Below, in pieces: positions 12,572 through 26,070 of a stretch of DNA of 64,000 nt. Below the pieces are notes generated by a model that worked only from the letters and a program-made list of their open reading frames with translations, did not search any database and was not told the DNA's origin. Both the position numbers and the translations under genes were made by a program. The first letter of the stretch is position 1. Each line of letters starts with the position of its first letter. The stretch spans positions 18,724,001 through 18,788,000 of the forward strand of contig NC_046675.1 of NCBI RefSeq assembly GCF_003369915.1, in the 5' to 3' direction. The DNA is from Drosophila miranda (taxonomy: Eukaryota; Arthropoda; Insecta; Diptera; Drosophilidae).

Positions 12572-15500
12572 ATGCCACGTAACGGCTATGAAAATGGAGT
12601 GCCATCCAAGGCTCTTGCGAATGGGGACTATGATGAGATAAAGCCTACCTATGCATTGGAGCACTTAGCCACTTTTAAGCTCAAAAATGAGGCGGAAACG
12701 AAGCAGCCAAAGGAGAAGATGAAACTGCTTATTGAACTGGACAAGACGGGGGGCATTTGGCCTCACAAGATGTTTATGAGCTTCAACGGCCAGTGGCTAG
12801 TGATGCTAGACAACGAAATGAAGGAGATTGAGAACTTCCCTGGCAGCCTGATCACGGAACCCACAGCGTTTATTAGCGAGGATCCGCAGGAGGCATACAA
12901 CAACATCTTGATATTTTCGGTTCCTGGTATCTCGCTAGGCAATACGGAGATGCACATTTTTCAGGTGAGCACTGATCGTCCTGGAACGTCCATCGAATCT
13001 CTTAATAATCTTTTATACTCCTCATCTGCTTAAGGTGGCCGATGTCAGCTCTGTAAACTTGGTGGAAGATCTGCGAACGGTAAGCATAGTACGCTCTGAC
13101 AGGCCATTTTCCTATTGCCAAACGGATTTCTCATCTGAGATGTTCCCATTCATATCCATGGAATTACATTTATACTGTTGTATCTTCTTTATGGTGCGCT
13201 GATCAGATTATTGTCATGAGCGACTTCCACCATAACTTTACCATTTCTTTCTTGGCTGCCATCTAATGACGCTAACCTGTTGCTACTTAATGGGGCTTAA
13301 GGATATCTCCCCTGTCCAAATTAATGCAATTACAATGCAATTACAATGCAGACTTCTTGACTAGTTTTATAATACTATTTATTCCGCCCTTAATACATTT
13401 GTTCCACAAATAACTGTATCTGTATCATTCCTATTTGATCACAAATTGTGTTTTAACAGATAAATATCCGCAACAGTTAATAAAGCTAAGGGTGTATTAG
13501 CGTTCATCATCCCCCGCCCCTAACCAACCGATCTAGGCTACATCTAGGCAGGTCACTTTATTGCACCATCGCAGAATATGTAATGGGGTAATGTTCGCTC
13601 CACACGCTCCATCTCGGAAATGTGGACTCCTAGACTTCTTTGGATCAGAGTGACTTTGCGGTTCCATTTAGACCTACCCGTACTTTTCGGCCTATCCGCT
13701 CACTCATATGTAGGTCCAACTGCGCCCAGCATAACCTGCCATAATTATAATTCCCTTTTCCATACCTTATCCCTTGAACAACCCTTTAGATTATAGCATT
13801 AAATATTTACAATCCCCTGAAAGAACTTAGCAAATTTGTAAAATCTTTTCTTTCCTCCTCCTCTGTATTAATCGTTAGTTCTTTTAGTATCTTAAACCAT
13901 TACTAGCAGATAATTTTTAATTAAATAAATAAATAAATTGTAGCTGAGCAAGGGTACGCCCGTCTCGATCGACCGTAACAAAACACCCATTCGCTTGCCC
14001 AAGCCTGACCGACCCGTTAACCAGCAACCCAAGGACCAGTACGGAATTGCGGCGGCCGTGGCCGGGATTGCTGCCGAGAAGAATGCGCTGGATCGCGAGC
14101 AAACCGAACGGGACGTCCAGGTGATTAATCATTGCTTTGAGGACATTGAGCGGTTCATGGCGAGGCTCCACTACGCGGCCGAGGCTCTAACCGAGCTCAA
14201 GTTGCGCAAGGAGCAGCACAATCCCCACGGAGAAGGTCTGCTCGTACTGCGGTCGCGTCCACCCATTGAAAGCGAGTTCCACGACATCCTGGCCAAAGTG
14301 AAGCTAGCTCTTATTTACTCTGTCAAGCTGCAAAACCACTTCACAAAGAGCTCGGATCCCATCCACAATGTTTTCATTTCTCTTCAAACCATTGTGACTG
14401 TCTGCAACGACATCTATGTAGACGCCAATTTGCCAGAAGGCGTCATTAATCCGCTGCTGCGTCGCGAAACTATTACGTTCCTCAGCGGGACGTTGGACTC
14501 CAACGAGAAGCAGTTGTGGCACAGTCTGGGACCCAACTGGACGGTGCCGAAAGATCAGTTTAAGGACCACAAGAGCTCGTACCACCCTATTTTCTACGAC
14601 GACTGGTCGCCGGACTGGGTTGTGGACGAGGAGGTGCAGTACCTTGCGCCCGCACTAAAGAAAACATCAACGCCCTCACCGATACCCCTGCCTCCGAGTC
14701 CGGGTGGTAATCGCACCTGGCTGAATCGTTTAGAAAGCCGCAATGTTAAGATCGCGGAGGTCGCGTACAACAAGTCGGCTACCAACGACAAGGAGCTGAA
14801 AGTAACAAAAGGCGAATACTTGGAGGTATGCAATTGAATACCCCTTAGTTTTACCTCAGTCTATGTGAGTCAACAAACTCCTGCAACGCCGTTCACAGAT
14901 AATTGATGACTCCCGCAATTGGTGGAAGGCTCGCAACTCCTACGGAAATATTGGATTCGTGCCTAACACCGTGCTTACGCCGTATAACTTTGAGCACGGC
15001 GTTAATTCGAACGGCCGCGACTCAGAGTCATTGGCCTCTTTGTCGCTGCAGGAGAACGAGTCTAGTGAAGCCAACCCTCCCGTGTACCGCAATACCATGG
15101 CCTTATATGCGGCACCAACAGACCTGGAGCAGCAAGCGGGCAGCGTCAAGGTAATGCCGCGATCGTATTCCATGCCCAATGTTCCCATTCCCCCACCAAT
15201 GCCGCCGGCGGGAGAAAGCCAGCCAACCACTCCAAGTGGCACCCTAAAGCGCAACATGGCCGCGGCAGGAGCACTGGCAGGTAAGCCCTAATATACACAT
15301 TCCGTGCTCGTAGCATTTACTTAAATTCAGTGCTCTGTCTCTGTCTCTGTCTCGCCTTCCAGCGATGCGTGCTCGCAACGACTGCGATGCCGCTGATGAG
15401 GCCTACATGATGCAGGACGATGTGAACGATGAACTGCGCCTCATGCTGCAGCAGAGGCAGCGTCGTAAGGACCTCGAAATCCTGAAGACTCCGGAAATCT

Positions 15501-15885
15501 TCATTACCCAGCACTCGAAGCCCAGAGAGGTGGAGGAATGGCTGCGAGGCAAGGGCTTCTCCGATAATATAATCAAGCGTCTGCACTCCCTCAGCGGCGA
15601 GGAGATCTTCGCTCTCTCACCTCACACCATCGAAAGCTACTTCGGGCTGCGAGAGAGTCGCCGTCTGATATCACAGATCGTGCTGCAAAAGAATTTCTGC
15701 GAGGTGAGCATGTCCGCCACTCCCGCCCTTTCTGAACCCATCTTATTCAGTATTCTTCTCTGTCCATTCCATTGCAGTACAAAACCATTCGCTCGTCAGA
15801 GCTATCTGCCAAGCTGGCTCGTGCTCGTCAAAAGGCTGACCAATCCAACGGCAATGGCAACGACAACCCCAACGAAGTCTTCTAA
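12572..15885 (+). CDS. CG8907: EPS8-family adaptor (PTB, SH3, C-terminal helical domain)
   Basis: EPS8 proteins link receptor tyrosine kinase signalling to Rac and actin capping/bundling in the cytoplasm. Exons: 12572-12964, 13035-13079, 13944-14825, 14899-15280, 15363-15703, 15778-15885; 716 residues. The acceptor just before 12571 and the context place the ATG at 12572. Residues about 20-150 form the PTB domain (YALEHLATFKL, then KMFMSFNGQWLVMLD). A helical segment follows (ALDREQTERDVQVINHCFED). The SH3 domain spans the 14825/14899 junction (ELKVTKGEYLEIIDDSRNWW, GFVPNTVLTPY). The C-terminal SAM-like effector region contains PREVEEWLRGKGFS and LSGEEIFALSPHTIESYFG. It lies 1.8 kb downstream of Irc in the same orientation, as I recall for CG8907 in melanogaster; the other fly EPS8 gene, arouser, is the alternative name. 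Family assignment is firm, the exact orthologue less so. Confidence 0.88.
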
Positions 15886-18738
15886 TATTGCCATACCATA
15901 CATAGTTGTTTTGATTGGAATAGCCTTGGTGCACAGCGAAAGTAACCTGATCCGGTGCTCAGAAACGCTCTAGACGTGCCATTTATTTATTTATGCATAG
16001 CAAACTTCCATCTACTTTTAAAAATCAATGTTTATTAAAAACCATTAAAATATTTTAGAACAAAAATGCATTAAAGATAACTTTGTCCATTCAAAGTTGA
16101 GTGAGTTTATAAAAACCTCACCTCCATACATATATATGTACGTATGTAGGCACACATTTACACACCTACCAGTATCTACCTGTATTTTTACACCATCATC
16201 ATCCTTGGAGAAGCATCTATGTAGTTAGCCTGCGCTTTTAAGCAGTCTTCGTGAAACATTGTACATATGGACATATGTATGTATCTATGTATGTACGGAA
16301 GTCTCAACCGCCAGAATGGAATTGCTGTGAAGATGCTCGCAATTCAAACTCGCAATTCGCTTTGAGCTGCACAGTTTTCCAACAATCCTCCAACAGTTTA
16401 CAAACCGGATGATTGACATGCAGCAACTAATTAATAAACAAAATAAATAATATACGTATGTGTATTTAATACTTTAATTATATATTAGTTTAAAAATACG
16501 GGAAGTGTACATGTAAATTATTTTTCATAATTTTCTTGTCTGTATAAATACAGTCTAAATATAAGAAAACATTATTTTTTTTCATAGTTTTTTCAAAGCT
16601 TTATTTAAATAATGAAAAATATTTAAACAAGCCGGAACTTTTTATACATATGCATGTATGTTTGTATGCACTGGTATTCATATTCCGTTCATGTTCGGCT
16701 TATGCTCGGAACTTTTATCATTACAGGAATATAATGAAAACCGGTTTCTAAAGTAATTAGTCACTCGTTTCGCATTTTGTTGACTGCCGACTGTTCTGTT
16801 CACTGCCGCGAATAAATATACATATGTACATACATAGAAGACTTACCGGACTATCCTGGTTTTTTATTTGCATTGTATTTTTGCATTTTGTATCTATTAA
16901 TCGTAACAGGCAGAAGCAATCGTGCAGTACCATATGTACATGTATTTGTATGTTTGATGATACATGTACATGTGATATATGTATATGGTTATATCTGGGA
17001 TACTGAAGTACATAGAGCAACTTACATATTTTGTCTGTGCATACTTTTGTGACATATAAACTGATGTTAGTGTAAAGTGCCCCTCCGTCCCCTATCCATT
17101 TTAATCCCAGAGTTCTCAGAGACTTGAAGAGCTCATATTTAAACAAGCCACACTTTTATTTTGGAAGGAGAGGCTGACTGTGTGTAATTTACAAAAATTA
17201 CATTTGGAAAGTTAATGGGTTTGAAGAAAAGCTGTTCAAACTTTCATCAAAAAATTGTCAGCCTTACTTTATTAAATTTGATTTAGAAGGAAGTGTTGTT
17301 TGCCACTCATCTGTCTAAGCAAAAAGATACGCTCTCTGGTCGCTGATTCACTTGGGAATTGGCTAAGTCGCATGTTTCAAGGCTCAACCGGTTGCCAGAA
17401 CACATGTAGGTATCTAAATTATAAAATCGGCATTTGGCATGTCAAGAAAGAGAGAGTTATTCGAGTTTGTCCAGTTGCAGCCGCGCTGCTGTTCAATTGT
17501 TTTGTGGGATCTGTGGTAGGCTTGCCAATTATAACGAATTAATTTGCAATTACGCGCTTTTTGCCAAAATTCATTTTCAGCGTGCAATCCGGTCCACAGG
17601 TTATTCAGGGTTTAATAAATGATCAAATTGATTCAATTACTATCAAATTTATTTTTACCGACTGAAACAAGTTCCGAGTGCTATACCAGATTTCTTACCT
17701 AACGTTGCGACGCCAAATATGTCTTTAGTAATTGTTTGCTTGTGACTTAAAAAAAATAACAAGGTAAGCAAACAGTACTTTGCATCCCATCTGGCATCCC
17801 AGCAGCATACAGCCATACTGCAGCCGTGATGTACAGTCGTAACAGTTCTTGGATCTCGGCGTTTTTAAGATCTGCAAGAACCAAATTTGGTTTACTTCTG
17901 GGATGATAAACTTTCACGGCCAGACTTGCGAAGAATTTTTACACCGAATACATAGTAGGTATGGAACAAAAGAAACAACGGTCTGATATGACAAATCATT
18001 TATTCAAATACTCGTATACTCGTATCTAGTAATTTAAGTGACTTTCCATCTGCTATTCAGCGTTATAAACTCATCGAAAACACCGATCTGTTCAATTACT
18101 GGGCTGAAGAATACGTACATATAATGTATGTTGTGTTGAGGACCTGCGGCCTTTGCAATCCCACGAAATGCTGTGTCCCGGTTATTGTCATTTTAATTGA
18201 ATTGAAAAGTGTTGTACATTAGGCCCGAGGACAGTCCAAATGTTTAATTAATGAAAATAATTAGCCAAACGACGGTCACGCAGAGCCAGCAGCAACAAGA
18301 GGTTTTGTAATGTTTTCGAAAGAAAATCTGCCTAGGTCACAGCTGGCGTCCCATACGATGAGTCGCATTACAAAAGTAGGCACTTAAAAAGGTCAGAGGC
18401 TCGCATGAGTGCTCCTGTGTTTGTGGGATCGTGTGTCGCTTGGTAATACTTACAGCCAATGGCGCTAAGCACACTCTGAAAGAGATCGCTATGCGAATCC
18501 TAGCCAAAAACATAAATTACATAAAGCATAAGTCAGTCTTTTCAATATCGCGGTCTGGGGCTCACTACATTGTATGTTCAAACTGGAGCAGAGCAAAAAG
18601 TAAGCAGACTTTTTGATTTACACACTGGTTCGCGTACTCCGCCGCAGTGCCTGCTCTCGACTAGTCCAGGCCCAAGCATATGTACGGTCACACAAGCACA
18701 GTCCGCCGCCAGCGCCACTGAAGCTGGTGGCGCCGACG
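15886..18738 (+). other. Intergenic, no gene seen
   Basis: AT-rich DNA with many ACATATGTATGTAT-like tracts (for example 16.13-16.29 and 16.81-16.99 kb). It starts with the 3' UTR of the EPS8-like gene (AATAAATA-like signals near 16.43 kb). Open frames here are short, low-complexity and without domain signs. Regulatory content cannot be judged by eye. Confidence 0.5.
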
Positions 18739-18789
18739 CTGCTTCTGCTTCTGCTGCTGCTGCTGCTGCAGCTGCTGCTGCTGCTGCTG
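18739..18789 (+). repeat. CTG/GCT trinucleotide tract upstream of a TATA box
   Basis: Imperfect (CTG)n run interrupted by CTT and CAG triplets. It can be read as poly-Ala or poly-Leu, but it sits about 20 bases upstream of a TATA box, and the frames through it lack any conserved feature, so I treat it as a promoter-proximal microsatellite and not as coding sequence. Confidence 0.7.
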
Positions 18790-18807
18790 GTGTGGATTCA
18801 GATTCGT

Positions 18808-18842
18808 TATAAAAGGCCCAAAACCATCGGCAGCGCAGTTAG
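18808..18842 (+). promoter_or_regulatory. Strong TATA/initiator promoter of an unassigned transcript
   Basis: TATAAAAG at 18808-18815 is followed about 29 bases later by GCAGTTAG, an initiator-like start with A at 18837. This spacing is ideal for a fly core promoter. It points right, away from the EPS8-like gene. Confidence 0.6.
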
Positions 18843-19286
18843 TTCGCCCTGGGCCTTGCCACAGTTAACCAACCAACCAACCAACCGATCTGGTTCAACG
18901 CCACAAGCCATCGTCAACGTCCAGTCAACGGATTAGCGCTAGGCTCCCTCCCCTGCTGATGGGCAGGTGTGCATAAGTATAACTGTGACGAGAGGTAGTT
19001 GATAATTAATGTGTGAATTGTATCCGAGCCAATAGTAATTGAGGAAAACAAAACCAACATAATCTGCAAAAGCCTGCTCTGCTCAGCTTACCGTGGAATT
19101 CGCGGTTGCGCACTCGAAACAACCGACTTGTGAATTGTAAAAACAGTGTTCAAATACCTCTGAAGGAATATGCTTGAGCTCGATCGTTAATGTGGCAAAC
19201 TACACAAGTGAAAGAAATCGAAACATAATCTTCTAAAACAAGCCGGTTAGTAGCTGATTGGAGAAAGGATAAAAGGAAAACCCATG
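18837..19286 (+). other. Predicted 5' exon ending in ATG at a splice donor
   Basis: From the initiator at 18837 the sequence runs without an obvious long ORF to CCCATG/GTGAGT, where an ATG (19284-19286) abuts a consensus donor at 19287. This looks like a leader exon, or a first coding exon holding only the start codon, spliced to something downstream. The next plus-strand candidate is the small ORF at 27157, but joining it there would give only a five-codon upstream ORF before the stop. The partner exon is not identified. Confidence 0.4.
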
Positions 19287-22200
19287 GTGAGTGCGATTAG
19301 AACGAAATATGGAAACGAGTGCCGAAACCAAAAATTAAAAAATGTTAAGGTGCACATACATATGTATGCAATTCTCAATCAAAAGCAATAAAGTGACCGA
19401 AAACTGAAACAAAAACGATTAAACTCGGTTTAAAAAAAAACTTACTGATTTAGACCAGTTGCTTGCTAAGCCGTTCGATGTCTGTAAATTTGAAACCACC
19501 ATTTTTGGGTTATTTGTTTTCGATTGCCTGCATCGCATCTGTCAATATGTCACACGGTTGTACTACTATGTACACACTCCTATACATATGTACATACGTT
19601 CGCATTAAGTACAGGTAATCGTATCTTTCAGACACATGAAAGCGAACACTTTAAAACGAATTAGCTTTAGCGGTATTTTGCTAAGTTTATTCGTTAATGG
19701 TTGTCCTTAAATCAGCTAATTATCAAGCTGTACAGTCCCACAATGTGCTCGCATTGCAGATACCGGTTTCTTCGCTAGCAGTTGCTTATTTAAATATAAA
19801 TTACGGTCAAATGTTGCTTGAAAATCCACTCAACGCTACCAGCAAGCAACTTCTGCCACCGGAGCCAAACAATTGCGTTGAAAGTTACAAATCTTTTTAT
19901 TAAACCTAACTATTTTGGTATTCCAAGCGAGTGACCTTCAGGTTTCCGTGGCTGGTTTATCGGCAAAGGCTTTCAATCCAATAAAGCCACATCGTTCGCC
20001 TCAGTCCAGCCCCTTCCCTCCCAAAAAGTGCGCTTTGAAGTGATCACAAATAATGCCGACGGCTTGGTTACGCCACGCCCATCATTCAGAGTCTGTGGAG
20101 GTGACTTCAGATTTAGAGCATTGTTTGAATAAGTGCACAGACACACTGAAATATTCGAGTGATTTATTCGACATTCAAATCGGACAGACCTCGTTTAATT
20201 CTATCAATCAGGTTTCGTCTGCTTATGCCATGAACGTAAAATTTTGTCTGTACGCCTAGTTTCCCATGAGCTTTACTTTCTCTCTCATTCGGAATCTTAA
20301 GCCTGTTATGTAAACCCGAGCCAATATTAATGTAAAAGTTTATACATCAATTCGAATGTGTATACGAGTGTGTGTATATGCGCTTACCCACAACTTTGAC
20401 GACTTGCCATTCACTTGGTTTTAACATTAATTTCTGGTGTTGCCTTTTAATTGAAAACCCCAGAGGAGCCACGATAGGTCTTTGGACTACAAGTATGTAA
20501 ATTATGTCAGTATATATGTATAATGCTCAGGCACTAAAGCAAGTTTCTGACATATCCGTCATTCATAGTTGATCCCTTGCAATCACACACACACAACATA
20601 CATAATATAAATAAAATAAAATGAATTTGCAAATCTGAAGTATGATCCAGGTTAAGATGCATGGCGGGACCCCAATAATGAGCGCCGAACACACCTGTCC
20701 AATTATGAAATTGGATGCAGCGTAACGTACTTCTGGTGTCTTATTGCCTTTCCACAACTAATTGGGAAAGTAGAGAGAATGTTAGGAGAGGTTTTGTTGC
20801 GGTATTGTCGAAAAATGCGAAAGCGCAAATGTGGCGGCTTCGAAAATGACTAAATACTCTCTTAAATACGCTTAAATGCTTGAAAATAATTTGAGAAGTG
20901 GCATGCCACATTAGCCCGGGTGTTAACTAGCAATTTCACATCAAGAGAAGTGGGCGCAGAGATGAACTGGATAATCGTAACCGTAGCACCGAAAGCTCAT
21001 GGTATAGGATTGGTTGCAAATCAAAGCCGTTGCAACAAATTGCATTGCACTGCTTAAGCCATGCAGGCCAGACAGGCCGGCGCGTGAGCTTTGCACATGC
21101 CAGGTGGTGGGTGCTTTGTGTTCAAGAACCACGCCACGGGCGCAACCAATTAATGAATAGCTTAAACTAATCAAATAATTGCATAATTAATTAACTGAAA
21201 AGTGTGTGGAATGTATTTTCCAGCTACTGGCTTTTAACACATTCAGCATCTATTCTGATTAAGGAATCTTTTCAGGATTGATTGGCTAGTTATCCTAAAA
21301 GCTACTGCGGTATTTGCGGATTTATTTCTTTTTTTACAATTAATAATATAAAAATAAAATTCAATTGAAATTGACTTGGCTTAATTGAATTTCAAATCAA
21401 ATATTACTACAACAAATAATTAGTCCCATTTTTTGTGGGTTGGGATACTTCATTTAGCAAATCCTCCTTCTGTTTAATATTATTTTTTCCCATGCAAAAC
21501 ACTTTTATTTGACAAATACATACAAATATATTCAATATTGGTAATACCATTCACTCTTTATTCACACCAAGCTGCAGTTGTCGAACTCTAAGCACGAACC
21601 GAACTAAATGTAAGCTGAAGAAAGCGAATGACGACTCGAGTCCAACCTGTTTAGGAGTTTCACTTTCAGTGCTGTTTAACGTATGGATTCAGTGCCAAAG
21701 TCAAGGTCTTCGTTATGCCCCACGTGCTTTTGGCCACAGCAAAGTCTACAAAACGGTCAACGGCTACTGTCGGTTGCGACTAGCGGCAACAACATTATCC
21801 GATCCGTCCATAATTGGTCTCGATTACAACTTCACTTAGTCGAAAACCGTTCGTGGCGGCTGATTCATGAGACGTTCGTAGCGCCACACGAGCTGTTAAA
21901 GACATTTTAATGCAACTTGATCCAATCACACATTTCATGGCTAGCTTTTTTTCGGGATGGCTTCCTCTACAGACTTACAAAAAGGGTTCAGACGATGGAT
22001 AACCCAGGCTATTGACTGGGAGGGAGCTGCCATTACAAAGGGAATTCCCAACAAGACATGGCCACAAGAAATTTCAGAAAACTGACCCGAAATGGCAATA
22101 TCCTTCCGCATAGACGTGACTTCTTGTCTCGCGTGCACATCTGTTTTCTTCGCTTGCTTCCGTTATACATCTGTACATTCCCCCTCCTGCGTGTTGGCTC

Positions 22201-22869
22201 TGCTCTGGTTGGCATTGTCACCGGACGCCGCAGTTGCGCGAAAACAGACCATCATAATTACCTCAAATGTAATTGTACGAAACAATTGAAGTGAAGTAAG
22301 AAGTGTGGGTTGGTCTCACCGCAAGTGGATGGAGCTGCCTGTATAGGCAATTTTTACAATTCACTTTTGATAGTTATTATTCAAAGCAAAGGAAAACTGT
22401 AAGACAAGGGGATCGTAACATAAGATCACGAATATAGTATGCATACACAAATGGAAATCAGTAAGGAAGCTAATATCTTTGCATACCCTTCAAGTTAATG
22501 TATTAATGTACATTTACCATTCTTCAAGGCTTTCAATGTATGTACTTTTAAACTGTATTAATTATTATTTTATAAATTTTTGTCCCTTACTATCTTCTCC
22601 TATAATAAAGATGATTCTTAATAACAGTTTTTTCTCAAAGTCTCTCTTAAAAGCCAGCTAAATTGTTTTTTAAGGAATTATGAAGTGATTTATAGGAAAA
22701 TGTGAGGTGATGAAGAAAAAAAAACAAATGTAAAAATCGTACTGGTACTTAATTCAAATTTAAAAGATAAAGATAGAGATAATTTAGTTGTAAACTCGAT
22801 ACTTTTTTAATCAATTAACTGCTTTAGATTATTGGGTTCCTTTCCGCAAGTTTTTTCTATTTTACTAGA
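19287..22869 (+). other. Non-coding stretch, possibly a long intron
   Basis: No supported gene on either strand. If the promoter at 18.8 kb is real this stretch is the beginning of its first intron. Open frames near 20.05, 21.0, 21.7 and 22.1 kb are short, unrelated to known families, and often mirrored on the other strand. Confidence 0.45.
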
Positions 22870-23482
22870 TTAAGCCAATGTCGACATCTATTTCGCGACC
22901 ATATGTTTATTGCAAAACGTTGTGCTGCGCGACCGCAACTCTACATTTATACCCTATACTTAGTCAGTATGGCTCTCCTCCGGCAGACTCCGCTATAATT
23001 AAACGACAAAGAGGGCGTGCGAGAGAGACAGAAAATCAGGCAGAACTTGTCGTCAGGCGCTGCATAGCCACTGAAAATCGATTCGTTTCTTTTGGTTTTA
23101 ATAATGGTCCGATTTGATCCAGATTCGGCAGTCTGGTAGATATGGTCATTCTCTATGATTGTGCTTTTTTAATTTTCTCTTATCTGTGGATGCCACAGAT
23201 TTTTGTCTTTTGTGTTGGGGGAAAGGGGCGGGGCGAAGTTTTGAAATACACTTGTAACAGTGACATATCACTGAAATATGGATACAAAATGTCGTTGCTC
23301 TAGCTCTCCGAACACTAGGCGCTCATAGGGACGGACGGAGAGACAGACATGGATTGATGCTGATCAAGAATATATGTATATACTTTATGGGGTCGGAAAC
23401 GCTTCCTTCTGGACGTTACACACATCCATTTTCACCACAAATCTAATATACCCCTATACTCATTTTGAGTATCGGGAATAAT
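22870..23482 (+). repeat. Dispersed repeat family A, copy 1
   Basis: About 0.6 kb ending in a block with GGGTCGGAAACGCTTCCTTC followed by a TACTCATTTTGAGTA dyad. The same blocks recur at 39.54-39.93 plus 40.49-40.6 kb (same orientation) and, as an end fragment in the opposite orientation, at 35.84-35.92 kb. Shared landmarks include CCAGATTCGGCAGTCTG and TGTAACAGTG. It encodes nothing visible. This type of sequence is common in Drosophila genomes, probably a non-autonomous Helitron-like element of the ISY/ISX kind; the family name is from memory and unverified. Confidence 0.65.
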
Positions 23483-24367
23483 TAGAAGAACGCCCTATTT
23501 TGTACTAAACGTTGAGCTAATAAAAAATGCAATCGAATCAAAAACAAAAAAGCCTGGGAAATTTTTTGTTTTCTATCTTTTTGGCACATCAAAAGCGTAC
23601 ATATGTAGTATTTATTATATTTTATGCACACATGCTTTATACATACATACATATATCGGGGATGGATCTATTGAAACCGCTACAGAATTTACACGCGTAA
23701 TGCAAAAAATAACTAATTTGCCAATGCCTTTAATCAAGATACAATATAGCGGCTAGTATTTTCATGTCACAGAGCGTCTTTACCATACTACGTTGATGTT
23801 GTCATTTCACCTAATATTGCATCTAATAATTGGACACTGTGTTATGTGAACAGTTCGCATGACTTTATAGACGTTTAGTAAATGTTTAAGTTTCACGCCC
23901 TACTCGTTTCCAGCTGCATAACCCCTAGACGAATATACATATGTATGTATGAATGAATTGTAAATATATGTAGGTACATAATGAAAAGTAAAGGAAACCG
24001 ATTCTCGTCCGTGGAGCACTGCAGTCGTGATATGTCAGGCTGAGTAGCGAAAGGCTAAGGCAAAAATTACAATCTTTACTGCATTGGATCAAGAACGTCA
24101 CCTCGTATACGGGTGCCGAGTTTTAGTTTTGCGGTTTTTAATTGTAAATAAGCTACCAGCAGGCGCAGAGGCAAGAAGAAATATAAATCACGCTGGGGGT
24201 CTAACTGCCAGAGATCTCGACCCATAGAATGCAGCGATAAGCTTAGACGCGCCGACATTACATTGGATGCTGGCGTTGTTAGGCAATACTCACTAGTTTG
24301 ATTAAAGGCATTCATTTATTTTTGTAGTTCAAACTACGAGATTGATAATAGGGTAACAAACAGTGGG
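23483..24367 (+). other. Intergenic, downstream of AdSL
   Basis: No gene seen. The part next to 24367 is the 3' flank of AdSL, which is transcribed leftward. A minus-strand open frame near 24.08-24.32 kb has no recognisable features and overlaps the probable AdSL 3' UTR, so it is not called. Confidence 0.4.
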
Positions 24368-25813
24368 TTAGATATTCAGTTTAACGTCTTTAACAGTCTT
24401 CAAGGCGTCAGCGTAGCGAGCCAGCACAGGCTCCACTTCTTCCGCAACGAACTCTTCTACCTGATCGCTAGCCCGTCCAGTAAATGTCCGCGCATCCAGT
24501 ATATTGTCGAGCTGATTAAGTATAGGCGCAAAGTAGGGATCCTTGCGTACACGGTCCACCAAATCGTTATCTTTTCCATGTTGCTTGACTTGTGCTCCGG
24601 CTTCTTGCGAGAGGACTCGAATCTTCTCATGGCAAATCTGGCGATCGCCGCCAGCCTTAACCATGGCCATTATTATGTTTTCCGTTGACATGAAGGGCAA
24701 CTCTTGGGAAATGTGTCGTTCAATAACCTTGGGATAAACCACTAGACCCTGAGAAATATTAAGCAACGTGAGAAGGGCGGCATCCGCGGACAAAAATGCC
24801 TCGGACAAGGTAATTCTCCTGTTGGCAGAATCGTCCAGAGTGCGCTCCAGCCATTGCGTTGCGTGTGTGTTGGCAGCGTTGCTGAACAGGGTTATGAGGT
24901 GACGGGCCAATGCGCAGCAGCGTTCCGAGCGCATGGGGTTCCGCTTGTACGGCATAGCAGAAGACCCAATTTGCGTGCTTTCAAATGGCTCCTCAAGCTC
25001 CTTTCGCGAAGCCAGGATGCGCAGATCAGAACACATTTTGTGAATGCTAGTGCCAAGACTGGAGAGGGCAGCCACAACTTCCACGTCTACTTTCCTAGTA
25101 TAGGTTTGACCTGTGACTGCATATGCCTTTTGAAATCCGGCCAGCTCGGTAACCAATTGATCCAGCTGTTTCACCTTCTTACCGTCGCCGTTAAATAATT
25201 GAAGAAATGAGGCCTGGGTGCCGGTGGTACCCTTCACTCCACGGAATCGCAGGTCCTGCTGACAACGAGACAGCGCTCGTTCATCCATTAGCAAGTCCTG
25301 AATCCAAAGGCAAGCGCGCTTGCCCACAGTGGTCAACTGCGCTGGCTGCAGATGTGTAAATCCAAGCGTGGGTTGGTCCTTGTATGTTTCTGCAAATTGC
25401 TTCAACTGAGACACCACAGAAGCGATACGAGGCAGCAGCAACTGAAGCGCGTCCCGAAGAACAATGAGGTCCGTGTTGTCGCCCACAAAGCACGAGGTAG
25501 CCCCCAAATGAATGACGGGAGCGGCTGTAGGACACTGCTTGGCGAAGATATGGACGTGCGCCATAACGTCATGCCTTGTGAGACGCTCCTCCTCAGCCGC
25601 TGCATCGAAATCGATGTTATATATTTCCTTCTCCATTTCGCTTATCTGCGCCTCACTTATCTCCAGACCCAGCGAGCCCTCAGCTTTTGCCAGAAATACC
25701 CACAGCTTGCGCCATGTCGAGAACTTGTATTGGTCGCTGAACAGAAACTGCATTTCCCGGCTGGCATACCGTGTACTCAGGGGCGACTTGTATCCTTCGT
25801 ATTGGCTTCCCAT
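24368..25813 (-). CDS. AdSL: Adenylosuccinate lyase
   Basis: Fumarase/aspartase superfamily homotetramer acting twice in purine synthesis: SAICAR to AICAR plus fumarate, and adenylosuccinate to AMP plus fumarate, in the cytosol. It is a single intronless ORF of 481 residues, the usual animal length (human 484). The ATG at 25813-25811 gives [16 protein letters not shown]; twelve codons are open upstream but are lysine-rich and unlike the family, so this start was chosen. Catalytic landmarks: the segment [15 protein letters not shown], the general-acid region [11 protein letters not shown], and the flexible signature loop [11 protein letters not shown] carrying the catalytic Ser. The C-terminal domain is complete. 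No neighbour in the window shares its pathway. A motif 6-like array at 26.07-26.14 kb is its likely promoter. Confidence 0.97.
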   Translation of the reverse strand: MGSQYEGYKSPLSTRYASREMQFLFSDQYKFSTWRKLWVFLAKAEGSLGLEISEAQISEMEKEIYNIDFDAAAEEERLTRHDVMAHVHIFAKQCPTAAPVIHLGATSCFVGDNTDLIVLRDALQLLLPRIASVVSQLKQFAETYKDQPTLGFTHLQPAQLTTVGKRACLWIQDLLMDERALSRCQQDLRFRGVKGTTGTQASFLQLFNGDGKKVKQLDQLVTELAGFQKAYAVTGQTYTRKVDVEVVAALSSLGTSIHKMCSDLRILASRKELEEPFESTQIGSSAMPYKRNPMRSERCCALARHLITLFSNAANTHATQWLERTLDDSANRRITLSEAFLSADAALLTLLNISQGLVVYPKVIERHISQELPFMSTENIIMAMVKAGGDRQICHEKIRVLSQEAGAQVKQHGKDNDLVDRVRKDPYFAPILNQLDNILDARTFTGRASDQVEEFVAEEVEPVLARYADALKTVKDVKLNI

Positions 25814-26070
25814 TTTCTTAGATTTTTTCTTTTTAATGCAAATTATCAAAGCAGTTTAATTGCTAACTCTATTTACGTGTCGTCGAAGTCACAGGTGGTT
25901 GGAAATACGCAATACGCACACGTGCGGAGTGCTCGCTTTGCCACTTGAATAAACTTTGCGCTGAAATAGAGATGAAATTGCATTTATATTAAGTTCCGAA
26001 TTTCTTGAATTTACATTAACAAATGTAAATTTTCCATTAATAATATAATTTGTCGGATTTATTGATAAAA

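Noticed and set aside
18570-18936. Poly-Ala or poly-Leu proteins read through the CTG tract
   Set aside because: The tract lies directly upstream of a strong TATA box and the frames overlap the core promoter; a microsatellite explains them.
24854-25948. Several frames of 60-200 codons antisense to or overlapping AdSL
   Set aside because: Shadows of a strongly coding gene; no independent domain, start context or promoter.
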